NCBI GenBank assembly: GCA_964599375.1
Contig: CAZREW010000002.1
Location: 1 to 64,000 of the forward strand
Direction: 5' to 3'
Source: JAUWCL01 sp964599375
GTDB taxonomy: Bacteria; Krumholzibacteriota; Krumholzibacteriia; Krumholzibacteriales; Krumholzibacteriaceae
Length of the DNA stretch: 64,000 nt
Shown one piece after another: positions 16,271 to 24,114 of this stretch. A program made the position numbers and the translations under genes. The notes beneath the pieces were generated by a model. The model was given only the letters and a program-made list of their open reading frames with translations. It made no database searches and was not told the DNA's origin. The stretch's first letter is position 1. Each line of letters starts with the position of its first letter.

Positions 16271-17008
16271 TCAGATATGCCCCGATTTTTCAAAGTGAGA
16301 GGCGATCTTCCTGGCAGAGGCGGCGTTGGTGACGCGGAAGTGCTTCCCCTCGGCCTTGTATGCAAAGAGCGGCCTGAACCGGTACGACCACTCGAGGAAC
16401 GAGCCGATACAGTCGGCGCCGTTCCCCTCGGCGAGGTAACGGCCCAGGTATGGGATCGTCTCGGTGCTGAGATGAATCAGAGGCAGCGCGACAAGCGGCG
16501 TGCTCTTCTTTCCCGACGGATCGACGCTGAAGTTTATCACGCGGTCGTTCGCGGTCACGGCGGCCATCCCGCAGCGCACGGCCCTGCCGCTGTTCTTTAC
16601 GTCCATGATCACGACCGAGTCCCCGTCGTGCTCCCTGCAGAACTCGACGAATCCCGAGAACGGGAAATCGAAGTAGCGGTTGCCTGTGGTGACTACCGCG
16701 CCGTCCTTGAAATTGCCGCGGGCCAGGATCGCGTTGAGGTTGTGGAGAGGGCCGGCGTCCGTGCCGTTGTGACTGTTCGCGACGAGCTCCACCCTGCCCG
16801 TGTAGCCGCACCCGCGCAGCCAGTCCCTGAAGGCTCCGTACCCGTCCTGTCCCGTGCAGACGCACGCCGACTCGACGCCGCCCCCGAAGAGGAAATCGAG
16901 CTGACGCTCTATGAGCGGACGGCCCGCGATGTCGACCAGGGCGCCGGGGAGTCTCCCCGCCCTGCCCTTCGCCGCGGCCGTACCCGGATCAAGGATCACT
17001 GCCTGCAT
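16271..17008 (-). CDS. Nucleotidyltransferase-like (GT-A fold) protein with degenerate N-terminal motif
   Basis: A 245-residue protein resembling sugar-phosphate nucleotidyltransferases: MQAVILDPG start, ALVDIAGRPLIERQLDFL, and a core with VVIMDVKNSG and later DRVINFSV. The canonical GGxGTRLxPLT loop and the following pK are not there; the segment reads GTAAAKGRAGRLPGALVD. It may have lost catalysis or belong to a divergent family such as phosphocholine or alditol-phosphate cytidylyltransferases. ATG at 17008 has GAAGGG 7 nt upstream and restores the family N-terminus. Confidence 0.6.
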   Translation of the reverse strand: MQAVILDPGTAAAKGRAGRLPGALVDIAGRPLIERQLDFLFGGGVESACVCTGQDGYGAFRDWLRGCGYTGRVELVANSHNGTDAGPLHNLNAILARGNFKDGAVVTTGNRYFDFPFSGFVEFCREHDGDSVVIMDVKNSGRAVRCGMAAVTANDRVINFSVDPSGKKSTPLVALPLIHLSTETIPYLGRYLAEGNGADCIGSFLEWSYRFRPLFAYKAEGKHFRVTNAASARKIASHFEKSGHI

Positions 17009-17042
17009 TCCGTTACCCTTCAGAAGCGTGGCTGCCGGTCCG

Positions 17043-17057
17043 TAATTCACTGAATTA
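17043..17057. promoter_or_regulatory. Perfect 15-bp palindrome upstream of the nucleotidyltransferase-like gene
   Basis: TAATTCA-C-TGAATTA is a perfect 7+1+7 palindrome 35 bp before the minus-strand start at 17008. On the minus strand a possible promoter (TTGTGG, 17-nt spacer, TATTAA) runs into it, so a bound repressor would block the -10. The regulator is unknown. Confidence 0.45.
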
Positions 17058-17114
17058 ATAATAATCGGAGGACCCCGCCACAAACGATTTATAAGGGTGC
17101 CGGAAAGTCAGGAA

Positions 17115-17750
17115 TCATCCCTGCGGGTAGACGAGTGCGAGGACCGATCCGAGCGATTCCTCGAGGGGGCGCTCGCCGTCCACGACGAGATCGGCGAATT
17201 CCCTTGTCGGCTCGACGTATTCCTCGTACATCGGGACCACATGGCGCTGGAACTGCTGTACGACCGACTCGGGAGTCCGCCCCCGCTCGCGCACGTCCCT
17301 CTCGACGCGCCTGCTCAGGCTCGCGGCCTTTCCGGCCTCGACGAAGACCTTCAGGTCGAGCAGCTCCCTTACGGCGGGGCTGTAGAAGGCGTGAAGGCCT
17401 TCGACGATCATGACCTTCCGGCCGTCCCCGCCCGACGGGGTTACCGGGATCCAGTCGCTTTCCGGAGCCCGTGTGTGGGTCTCGAAGTCGTATACCGGCA
17501 GGTGGACGCTCATCCCCGCCAGCAGCTTCACCAGGTGGGTCTCGAAAAGGTCGAAATCCACGGCTCCGGGATGGTCGAAGTTGTACCTCGCCCTCTCTTC
17601 GGCGGGAACGTGCCCGAGGTCGAAATAATACGAATCGAGCGGGATGACGACGGGGTGAAGGTCGTCGAGGCAGCGGGCCAGGCCGAGGGCCAGGCTCGTC
17701 TTCCCGGAGCATGAGCCTCCGGATATGCCTATCAGGTAGGGTCTGTCCAT
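17115..17750 (-). CDS. udk: Uridine kinase family P-loop kinase
   Basis: Phosphoryl transfer to uridine/cytidine or a related small substrate; 211 residues. Walker A SGGSCSGKTS is at 10-19. LDSYYFDLG, NFDHPGAVDFDLFETHL and MIVEGLHAFYSPAVRELLDLKVFVEA are uridine kinase signatures. DVRERGRTPESVVQQF resembles the lid. It is followed by the nucleotidyltransferase-like gene after 106 bp. A phosphoribulokinase-like role cannot be excluded, but the length and motifs fit Udk. Confidence 0.9.
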   Translation of the reverse strand: MDRPYLIGISGGSCSGKTSLALGLARCLDDLHPVVIPLDSYYFDLGHVPAEERARYNFDHPGAVDFDLFETHLVKLLAGMSVHLPVYDFETHTRAPESDWIPVTPSGGDGRKVMIVEGLHAFYSPAVRELLDLKVFVEAGKAASLSRRVERDVRERGRTPESVVQQFQRHVVPMYEEYVEPTREFADLVVDGERPLEESLGSVLALVYPQG

Positions 17751-17764
17751 GTCCTCAAGATAAG

Positions 17765-17794
17765 AAAAAACGGGGGGCCGGGAAAGCCCCCCGT
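17765..17794 (-). terminator. Intrinsic terminator after the OFA transporter gene
   Basis: On the minus strand a 9-bp GC stem (ACGGGGGGC pairing with GCCCCCCGT, 7-nt loop) is followed by a run of six T. It sits 30 bp beyond the stop of the transporter gene and 15 bp before the uridine kinase start, separating the two transcription units. Confidence 0.85.
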
Positions 17795-17823
17795 CGCGTT
17801 TTATCCATCAGATGCACGGGCTT

Positions 17824-19131
17824 CTACGCCTTCTTGACCGGCTTGAGCATGAAGCCGATGACCGCCGCGGCAAAGCAGGCGATCGCTGCGATCACGAAAG
17901 GCGTCCACCAGGCGTCCACGTCGCCGCCCTTGGCGGCGTCCTTGAAGTATCCGGCCACCTGGGGGCCGGCGATGCCGGCCACGCCGTACGCTGTGAAGAC
18001 CCACCCGTAGTTCGTGCCGACGTTCTTGTTGCCGAAGTAATCGGCCGTCGCGGCCGGGAAGAGGGCGAAGTTCCCGCCGAAGTTGAAGCCGATTATGCAG
18101 GCGCCGATTATCAGGCCGATCTCGGAGCGCCCCATCATGAAGAAGAGAAGCATTATGACGCCCTGCAGGGTGCACATCAGGATCAGCGCCCACTTGCGCC
18201 CGATCCTGTCGGAAACGGTGCCCCAGACGATACGGCCCAGGCCGTTGAGGATCGCGTACCATGCCATGGCCGTGCCGGCCATAACTCCCGCCACCTTGTA
18301 GTCGCTCGCAACGCCGCTTGCCTGAAGCGCGTCTATGCCGAAAAGCCTTATGCAGTAGATCACCATCAGGCCGGCCATCGCCGAACCGATGAACATCAGC
18401 CAGAGCATGAAGTACTGGGGCGTCTTGAGCATCTCGTTGCTCGTCAGATTGACCGCGCCGGTCGCATGCGTTCCCGGATCAGCGGGAGGATCCCATCCCT
18501 TCGGCTTCCAGCCCTCGGGGGGATTGACCATGACCGCACTGCCAATAAGGACCAGCACCGCGAAGACGATGCCGTAGATGAAGAAAACACTCTGCACACC
18601 GGGAAGTCCGAAAAGGCTGGTAGTGTTGAGAAGCCCCCCGAACCAGCTTCCGGCGAGCTTGACCCAGAGCGTAGCGCCGAATCCGAATCCGGCCACCGCG
18701 AGCCCCGCGATCATTCCCTTCTTGTCGGGGAACCACTTGACGCCTACCGCGATGGGCACCACGTAGGCGAGACCGATCCCGGCCCCGCCGACGACGCCTA
18801 TCAGGAAGAGCTGCGCGGCGAAGTTCTTGCCCAGCAGTCCCGCCAGGACATAGCCAAGCCCCAGGACTATGCCTCCGACCGCGGCGATTGGCCTCGGGCT
18901 GTGCTTCTTCTGCAGCCTTCCGCCGATGATCGTGAAGATGGCGAATGTCGCCAGGCCGGCGGAGAACACCCACGCGGCCTGCTTGGCGCTGAACCCGTAC
19001 CCTCCGTCCGCGAGCGGCAGCGTGAGCTGCTTCGTGAATACGCTCCATGCGTATATCGCGCCGAGACAGAGCTGGATCAGGATGGCGCCGACCACTACTA
19101 GCCAGCGATTAAGGACCTTCTGGTCGCTCAT
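17824..19131 (-). CDS. MFS transporter, oxalate/formate antiporter (OFA) family
   Basis: A 435-residue, twelve-helix major facilitator. The N-terminus RWLVVVGAILIQLCLGAIYAWSVF and the loop KWFPDKKGMIAGLAVAGFGFGA are characteristic of OFA-type carboxylate antiporters. Known relatives carry oxalate, formate, lactate or other monocarboxylates; the substrate here is not determinable. The gene has its own promoter region and terminator, so it is probably a single-gene unit. GGAGGG lies 5 nt before the ATG. Confidence 0.87.
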   Translation of the reverse strand: MSDQKVLNRWLVVVGAILIQLCLGAIYAWSVFTKQLTLPLADGGYGFSAKQAAWVFSAGLATFAIFTIIGGRLQKKHSPRPIAAVGGIVLGLGYVLAGLLGKNFAAQLFLIGVVGGAGIGLAYVVPIAVGVKWFPDKKGMIAGLAVAGFGFGATLWVKLAGSWFGGLLNTTSLFGLPGVQSVFFIYGIVFAVLVLIGSAVMVNPPEGWKPKGWDPPADPGTHATGAVNLTSNEMLKTPQYFMLWLMFIGSAMAGLMVIYCIRLFGIDALQASGVASDYKVAGVMAGTAMAWYAILNGLGRIVWGTVSDRIGRKWALILMCTLQGVIMLLFFMMGRSEIGLIIGACIIGFNFGGNFALFPAATADYFGNKNVGTNYGWVFTAYGVAGIAGPQVAGYFKDAAKGGDVDAWWTPFVIAAIACFAAAVIGFMLKPVKKA

Positions 19132-19141
19132 GCGATCCCTC

Positions 19142-19190
19142 CTGTTAAAATACCTGCCTTCGTTTAACAGAACATCGCGCCCGCTGTCAA
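19142..19190 (-). promoter_or_regulatory. Transporter promoter overlapped by an inverted repeat
   Basis: On the minus strand the -35 is a consensus TTGACA (19185-19190). The -10 position falls in the arm of a perfect 8-bp inverted repeat, CTGTTAAA-N13-TTTAACAG (19142-19149 and 19163-19170). Such placement is typical of repressor operators. The -10 itself is weak (TTAAAC/TAAACG). Confidence 0.45.
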
Positions 19191-19245
19191 GTTATGAATA
19201 ACATTCTGCGGCGCCCCAACCCGCGTAACGACCGGTATTTAATCC

Positions 19246-19274
19246 TTGATAGAGGTCATTCCATCAAATATATT
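19246..19274 (+). promoter_or_regulatory. Strong sigma-70-like promoter of glnA
   Basis: TTGATA (19246-19251), exactly 17 nt, TATATT (19269-19274): each hexamer has one mismatch to consensus. Transcription would begin near 19281, about 70 nt before the inferred glnA start. Because it lies downstream of the in-frame ATG at 19194, that ATG cannot be the start for this transcript. Confidence 0.65.
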
Positions 19275-19349
19275 GGAAATCCGCGGCCGCGCCCCGTCCC
19301 GGGACGGAGGGCCATCTTCCGAACGCGTTTAATAAAGGGGGGTTGTGCT

Positions 19350-20759
19350 ATCTTTACCTCTATAGCGAAACTCAAGTCAGAGATAAAGCGGCGGGGGGTC
19401 AAGCTCGTCGACCTCAAGTTCACCGATTTCCTCGGCCGCTGGCACCGCCTGACCGTACCGGCGTCCCACGCCGACAGCAGGCTCTTCTCGGTGGGCCTCG
19501 GGTTCGACGGCTCGAACTTCGCCGGCCTCAAGACCGTCGAGCTCGGCGACCTCTCGCTGGTACCCGACCTGTCGACCGGGTTCGTGGACCCGTTCAGCGA
19601 AATACCGACCGTATGCTTCATATGCGACATCGTCGAGGCCGACTCGAAGAAGCCCTTCCCGCGCGATCCGAGGCATATCGCGCGCAAGGCGGAGGCCTGG
19701 CTTAAAAAGAGCGGTATCGCGGACGTCTCGATGTGGGGGCCCGAGTTCGAGTACTACATATTCGACGAGGTCCTCGTCGACACCTCGAACCTGAGCTTCG
19801 GATACGAGATCGTCCCCTGCGAGGGCGAGAACAAGGGCAGCTTCGGCCTGAAGACCCATGCCGGATACCACGCCCTGCCCCCAGAGGACAAGCTCGCAGG
19901 CGTGCGCGACCGCACCGTCGTCCTGCTCGAGGAAGCCGGTATCGACATAAAGTATCACCATCACGAGGTGGGCGGCCACGGCCAGGGAGAGATCGAGGTC
20001 GAGTTCGCGCCGCTGACCAGGATGGGCGACATCGCGATGATAACGAAGTACTTCGTGCGCATGGTCGCCGACGAAGCGGGGATGATAGCGACCTTCATGC
20101 CCAAGCCGATACACAACGAGGCGGGCAACGGGATGCACTTTCACCAGCACCTCTTCAAGAAGGGCAAGCCCCTCTTCTACAGCAAGACCGGTTACGCGGG
20201 GCTGAGCCGCACGGCGCTCCAGTACATCGCCGGCCTGCTACACCACGCCCCCGCCCTGCTGGCGCTCACCAACCCTAGCACGAACTCATACAAGCGGCTC
20301 GTGCCCGGTTTCGAGGCGCCCGTAAACGCTTTCTTCTCACTGGGAAACAGGTCCGCGGCGATCAGGATCCCCAAGTACGCGTCCTCGCCAGAGAAGAAAA
20401 GGCTCGAGTTCAGGCCCCCTGACGCGACGGGAAACATATACCTCTCGATGGCCGCCCAGCTGATGGCCGGGATAGACGGCATACGCAACAAGCTCGATCC
20501 GAAGGAGCTCGGCTTCGGCCCGCTCGAAGTAAACGTATTCGAGATGACTGCCGAGGAGCGCGGCAGGATAAAGGCGCTCCCCGGCTCGCTCGCCGAGGCG
20601 CTTCGCGAGCTGGAGAAGGACAACAAGTTCCTCCTCGAGGGGGGCGTATTCGACGAGACAATGATCGAGGACTGGATAAAGCTGAAATTCGACAAGGACG
20701 TATGGCCGGTGCGAAACCGCACCCATCCGCTCGAGGTCCAGCTCTACCTCGACTGCTGA
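19350..20759 (+). CDS. glnA: Glutamine synthetase type I, apparent ATC start
   Basis: ATP-dependent amidation of glutamate. From 19350 the protein has 469 residues, a normal GSI length. Motifs in order: VKLVDLKFTDFLGRWHRL, WGPEFEYYIFDEV, GGHGQGEIEVEF, NGMHFHQHL, NPSTNSYKRLVPGFEAPV, NRSAAIRIP and RLEFRPPDATGN. The adenylylation Tyr region reads NVFEMTAEERG, with Phe, so adenylylation control is not expected. No ATG, GTG or TTG lies in frame between 19194 and the conserved region. ATC at 19350 has GGGGGG (19337-19342) 7 nt upstream and gives the family-like start xFTSIAKLKSEI. The ATG at 19194 would add 52 unrelated residues. gatE follows after 22 bp. Confidence 0.9.
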   Translation: MFTSIAKLKSEIKRRGVKLVDLKFTDFLGRWHRLTVPASHADSRLFSVGLGFDGSNFAGLKTVELGDLSLVPDLSTGFVDPFSEIPTVCFICDIVEADSKKPFPRDPRHIARKAEAWLKKSGIADVSMWGPEFEYYIFDEVLVDTSNLSFGYEIVPCEGENKGSFGLKTHAGYHALPPEDKLAGVRDRTVVLLEEAGIDIKYHHHEVGGHGQGEIEVEFAPLTRMGDIAMITKYFVRMVADEAGMIATFMPKPIHNEAGNGMHFHQHLFKKGKPLFYSKTGYAGLSRTALQYIAGLLHHAPALLALTNPSTNSYKRLVPGFEAPVNAFFSLGNRSAAIRIPKYASSPEKKRLEFRPPDATGNIYLSMAAQLMAGIDGIRNKLDPKELGFGPLEVNVFEMTAEERGRIKALPGSLAEALRELEKDNKFLLEGGVFDETMIEDWIKLKFDKDVWPVRNRTHPLEVQLYLDC

Positions 20760-20781
20760 TATCAAGGGAAGGGAGCAACGG

Positions 20782-22695
20782 GTGATCGAATTCCGACAAC
20801 TTGGCGAGATGACGCTCGAGGACTACCAGGCTGTAGGGATGAAGAGCGGCCTCGAGATACACCAGCAGCTAGACACGGAGAAGAAGCTCTTCTGCCGATG
20901 CCCGGTGCGCCCCTACAGCGAGGTCTTTGACGCTCAGATCCTCCGCCACATGCGCCCCACTCTCTCGGAGCTCGGCGAGTACGACGGCACCGCCCTGATG
21001 GAGTTCAAGACTAAAAAGAACATCATCTACCAGATAAACAAGGAAACGGTCTGCACCTACGAGATGGACGACACACCGCCGTTCGAGCTCAACCAGCAGG
21101 CCCTCGACATAGCGCTCGAGATCACGATGCTGCTCGGCTGCAAGCTAGTCAGCGAGGTCCACATAGCTCGCAAGCAGTACCTCGACGGTTCAATCCCGAC
21201 GGGCTTTCAAAGAACGACGATCCTCGGCGTCGACGGCTCGATCCCCTACGGCGACCGCCGCATCGGCATCATCCAGCTCGGGCTCGAGGAGGACGCCTGC
21301 CGCGAGATCAGCGATATCGGGCACGAGCGCGTGTACCGCACCGACCGCCTCGGCATCCCCCTTATCGAGACGGTCACGTATCCCGATATGCGCACGCCTC
21401 AGGAGGTAGCCGATGTGGCCCAGATCATAAGGCACCTGACGCGCTCGACCGGCAAGGTCCGCACGGGGATCGGCAAAACGAGGCAGGACGTGAACGTCTC
21501 TGTCGCCGGCGGGCGGAGGGTCGAGATAAAGGGCGTGCCGCGCATCCCGATGATCCCGCTTCTCGTGCACAACGAAGCGTTCAGGCAGCTCGCGCTGCTC
21601 GACATAAAGAAGATGCTGAACGACCGCGGCATAACCGGGGAAACGTTCAGGTACGACTCGGCCGAGATAACCGATATCGTCAGGGGAACGCGATACCTGC
21701 CCGTGGCGACCGCGCTCAAGGAAGGCCTCGAGGTCCACGCCGTCGTGCTTCGCGGTTTCCGCGGCATACTGTCGACGAAGACCCAGCCCGAGACGACATT
21801 CTCGAAGGAGATATCCGACCGCGTACGCGTCGTGGCCTGTCTCGACACGCTTCCGAATATCGCCCACTCGGACAGCGAGGGCGAGACCTTCTCGAGCGCC
21901 GAGTGGACTAAGATAAAGAAGCACTCGAAGATGGGCGACAAGGACGCCGTAGTCGTGGTCTGGGGCGGGGCCGACGACGCGAAGATGGGTATCAGCGAGA
22001 TAGCCCTCCGGGCCAGGGAGGCCACCGCCGGTGTCCCCGACGAGACGCGCCAGGCCCTGGCCGACGGAACCAACGGGTTCGAGAGGATCCTCCCCGGCCC
22101 GAACAGGATGTACCCCGACACCGACCTCCCGCCGCTGGCGATCACAGATGAACGGATCGAGCGGATCAGAGCGACCCTGGCCGAGCTCCCGTGGGACAGG
22201 CAGAAGAGATATGAAGAGATGGGGCTCGACAGCGAAACCGCCCGCAGGATGTCGATATCGAAGCGCAGATACGCCTTCGACAAGGCCGTCTCGAAGACGG
22301 ACTATCCGCCGACAATCGTCGCCGAGCTCCTGCTCGGCGGCATGCGCCGGCTGCGCCGCCGCGACGGGGTCAGCCGGTGCGACGACACGTCGTTCGTCGA
22401 TACTCTGAACGCCGCCGGCGAAAGGAAGCTTCCCTCGCAGAGCCTCGAGGTCCTTCTGAAAAAGACATGCGGCGACGGCGTAAAACCCGCCGAGGCCGCA
22501 TCTTCGTTCGAGGTACTCGGCGCCGGGAAACTGGAGAAGAAGATGAAGGAGTTCGCCTCGTCGCTCGAGCTCCCCGACATAGACAGGGAAAGGCTGGTCA
22601 ACTACCTGACCGGGCAGATAGCCATCAGATTCAGGGGATATATCACGGGACGCGAGGCCTTCGACTTCGCCGACCGTTTCGTCGCGTCTGTATAG
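20782..22695 (+). CDS. gatE: Glutamyl-tRNA(Gln) amidotransferase subunit E (archaeal-type)
   Basis: Kinase/transamidase subunit of GatDE, which converts Glu-tRNA(Gln) to Gln-tRNA(Gln). 637 residues with the GatB/E cradle signature (MKSGLEIHQQLDT at 20-32, RKQYLDGSIPTGFQRT at 130-145). The AspRS-like GAD insertion that distinguishes GatE from GatB is present after RGTRYLP (about 300-430). The C-terminal tail domain (PPTIVAELLLGGMRRL onward) is also present. GTG start with AAGGGAAGGGAG upstream. gatD follows 15 bp later. GatDE is described as archaeal, so its presence with LexA, DsbD and TonB genes in one window is unusual. Confidence 0.92.
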   Translation: MIEFRQLGEMTLEDYQAVGMKSGLEIHQQLDTEKKLFCRCPVRPYSEVFDAQILRHMRPTLSELGEYDGTALMEFKTKKNIIYQINKETVCTYEMDDTPPFELNQQALDIALEITMLLGCKLVSEVHIARKQYLDGSIPTGFQRTTILGVDGSIPYGDRRIGIIQLGLEEDACREISDIGHERVYRTDRLGIPLIETVTYPDMRTPQEVADVAQIIRHLTRSTGKVRTGIGKTRQDVNVSVAGGRRVEIKGVPRIPMIPLLVHNEAFRQLALLDIKKMLNDRGITGETFRYDSAEITDIVRGTRYLPVATALKEGLEVHAVVLRGFRGILSTKTQPETTFSKEISDRVRVVACLDTLPNIAHSDSEGETFSSAEWTKIKKHSKMGDKDAVVVVWGGADDAKMGISEIALRAREATAGVPDETRQALADGTNGFERILPGPNRMYPDTDLPPLAITDERIERIRATLAELPWDRQKRYEEMGLDSETARRMSISKRRYAFDKAVSKTDYPPTIVAELLLGGMRRLRRRDGVSRCDDTSFVDTLNAAGERKLPSQSLEVLLKKTCGDGVKPAEAASSFEVLGAGKLEKKMKEFASSLELPDIDRERLVNYLTGQIAIRFRGYITGREAFDFADRFVASV

Positions 22696-22710
22696 GCGGA
22701 GGCAAGGAAG

Positions 22711-24102
22711 GTGAACTTGGGCAGCGATATCTACAAGGGATACAGAGGCGACGCGCTCGAATGCCTCAAGAAGTTCGAGGTCGGAGTATGGTTCGACGTC
22801 GAGGTCGATTCGACCCGCGGCAACTTCCGTGGGATAATACTCCCCCGGTCGGAGACCGCCGACGACGACCACATAGTGCTGAAGCTCGACAACGGGTACA
22901 ACGTCGGGCTGGCGGTCGGCACTATAGAGTCTATGACAGCGCACGGGCGCCGCGAGGCGCACTACAAGATCCCCGAGAAGGCATTCCCGTTCGATCCGAA
23001 AAAACCGATGGTAAAGCTCCTCGGCACCGGGGGTACGATCGCCTCGAGGCTGGACTACCGCACAGGCGCGGTGATCCCGGCCTTCACCCCGGGCGAGCTC
23101 TACGGCTCGGTCCCCGAGCTCGCCGACATATGCAACCTCGAGACAGAAAAGCTGTACGGCGTCTTCAGCGAGAACATGGGCCCCGAGCAGTGGAAAGGGA
23201 CCGCCGAGAAGATCGGCGAGGAGATCGTCAAGGGAGTGGCCGGCATCGTCATCGGCCACGGCACCGACACGATGCACCACACCGCCGCGATCCTCTCGTT
23301 CATGGTGCAGGACACCCCCGTGCCGATAGTCATGGTAGGCTCCCAGCGCTCCAGCGACCGCCCGTCTAGCGACGCGGCGCTGAACCTGATCCACGCGACT
23401 CGCACCGCCGCCCACAGCGACTTCGCCGAGGTGATGGTCTGCATGTTCGGCCCCACCAGCGACCAGTACGGCCTGCTGCACAGGGGGACCCGGGTACGCA
23501 AGATGCATTCTTCGTACAGATCGACCTTCAGGACGATCGGCGACATACCGCTGGCGATGGTTGACCGCGAGAAGTTCACCCCGCTCCGCGACGACATCAA
23601 GAAGCGCAGGAAGGACCGCAACGTCACGATCAACACAGCCTTCGACGACCGCGTCACGATCGTCTACTACTACCCCAACATGAAGCCCGACATAATAGAC
23701 TCCCTGATAGACAACGGGTACAGGGGTATCGTCATAGCGGGCACGGGGCTCGGACACGTCAACAAGCCCCTATACCCCGCCCTGAAGAGGGCTTTCGACG
23801 AGGGAATCAGCGTATACATGACCGTTCAGACGCTCTGGGGATACGTACAGATGTACGTATACGACACGGGGCGCGACATGATGGACCTCGGAGTCATCCC
23901 GGCCTACAACATGCTGCCCGAGGTGGCGTACGTGAAGCTCGGATGGGCGCTCGGCCAGAGCGAGGACCGCGAAGAGGTCAAAAAGATAATGCTCACCCCG
24001 ATCGCGGGCGAGATCACCGAGAGGGAGCCCCACAACGGCTACCTGATCTATCAGGGCGGCATCCCGGAGGTCGAGGAGTTCATCAGCCAGTACAAGAAAT
24101 AG
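22711..24102 (+). CDS. gatD: Glutamyl-tRNA(Gln) amidotransferase subunit D (archaeal-type)
   Basis: Asparaginase-like subunit that releases ammonia from glutamine for GatE. 463 residues: an N-terminal beta domain of about 95 residues, then the asparaginase fold. The first catalytic loop is LLGTGGTIAS (nucleophile Thr109), the second GHGTDTMHHTA (Thr185-Asp186). VGSQRSSDRPSSDAALN is typical of GatD rather than free asparaginases. GTG start preceded by GGAGG and AAGGAAG. Lies between gatE (15 bp) and the flippase gene (12 bp), so all are likely one operon. Confidence 0.92.
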   Translation: MNLGSDIYKGYRGDALECLKKFEVGVWFDVEVDSTRGNFRGIILPRSETADDDHIVLKLDNGYNVGLAVGTIESMTAHGRREAHYKIPEKAFPFDPKKPMVKLLGTGGTIASRLDYRTGAVIPAFTPGELYGSVPELADICNLETEKLYGVFSENMGPEQWKGTAEKIGEEIVKGVAGIVIGHGTDTMHHTAAILSFMVQDTPVPIVMVGSQRSSDRPSSDAALNLIHATRTAAHSDFAEVMVCMFGPTSDQYGLLHRGTRVRKMHSSYRSTFRTIGDIPLAMVDREKFTPLRDDIKKRRKDRNVTINTAFDDRVTIVYYYPNMKPDIIDSLIDNGYRGIVIAGTGLGHVNKPLYPALKRAFDEGISVYMTVQTLWGYVQMYVYDTGRDMMDLGVIPAYNMLPEVAYVKLGWALGQSEDREEVKKIMLTPIAGEITEREPHNGYLIYQGGIPEVEEFISQYKK

Positions 24103-24114
24103 GTCCGTACGGAA

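Noticed and set aside
19194..19349. 52-codon N-terminal extension of glutamine synthetase from ATG 19194
   Set aside because: It lies upstream of the best promoter, is Arg/Pro-rich, and is unlike any GS N-terminus.
21190..23757. Minus-strand open frame of 855 codons opposite gatE and gatD
   Set aside because: Antisense to two well-supported genes, with low-complexity Asp/Val/Arg-rich translation and no family motif.
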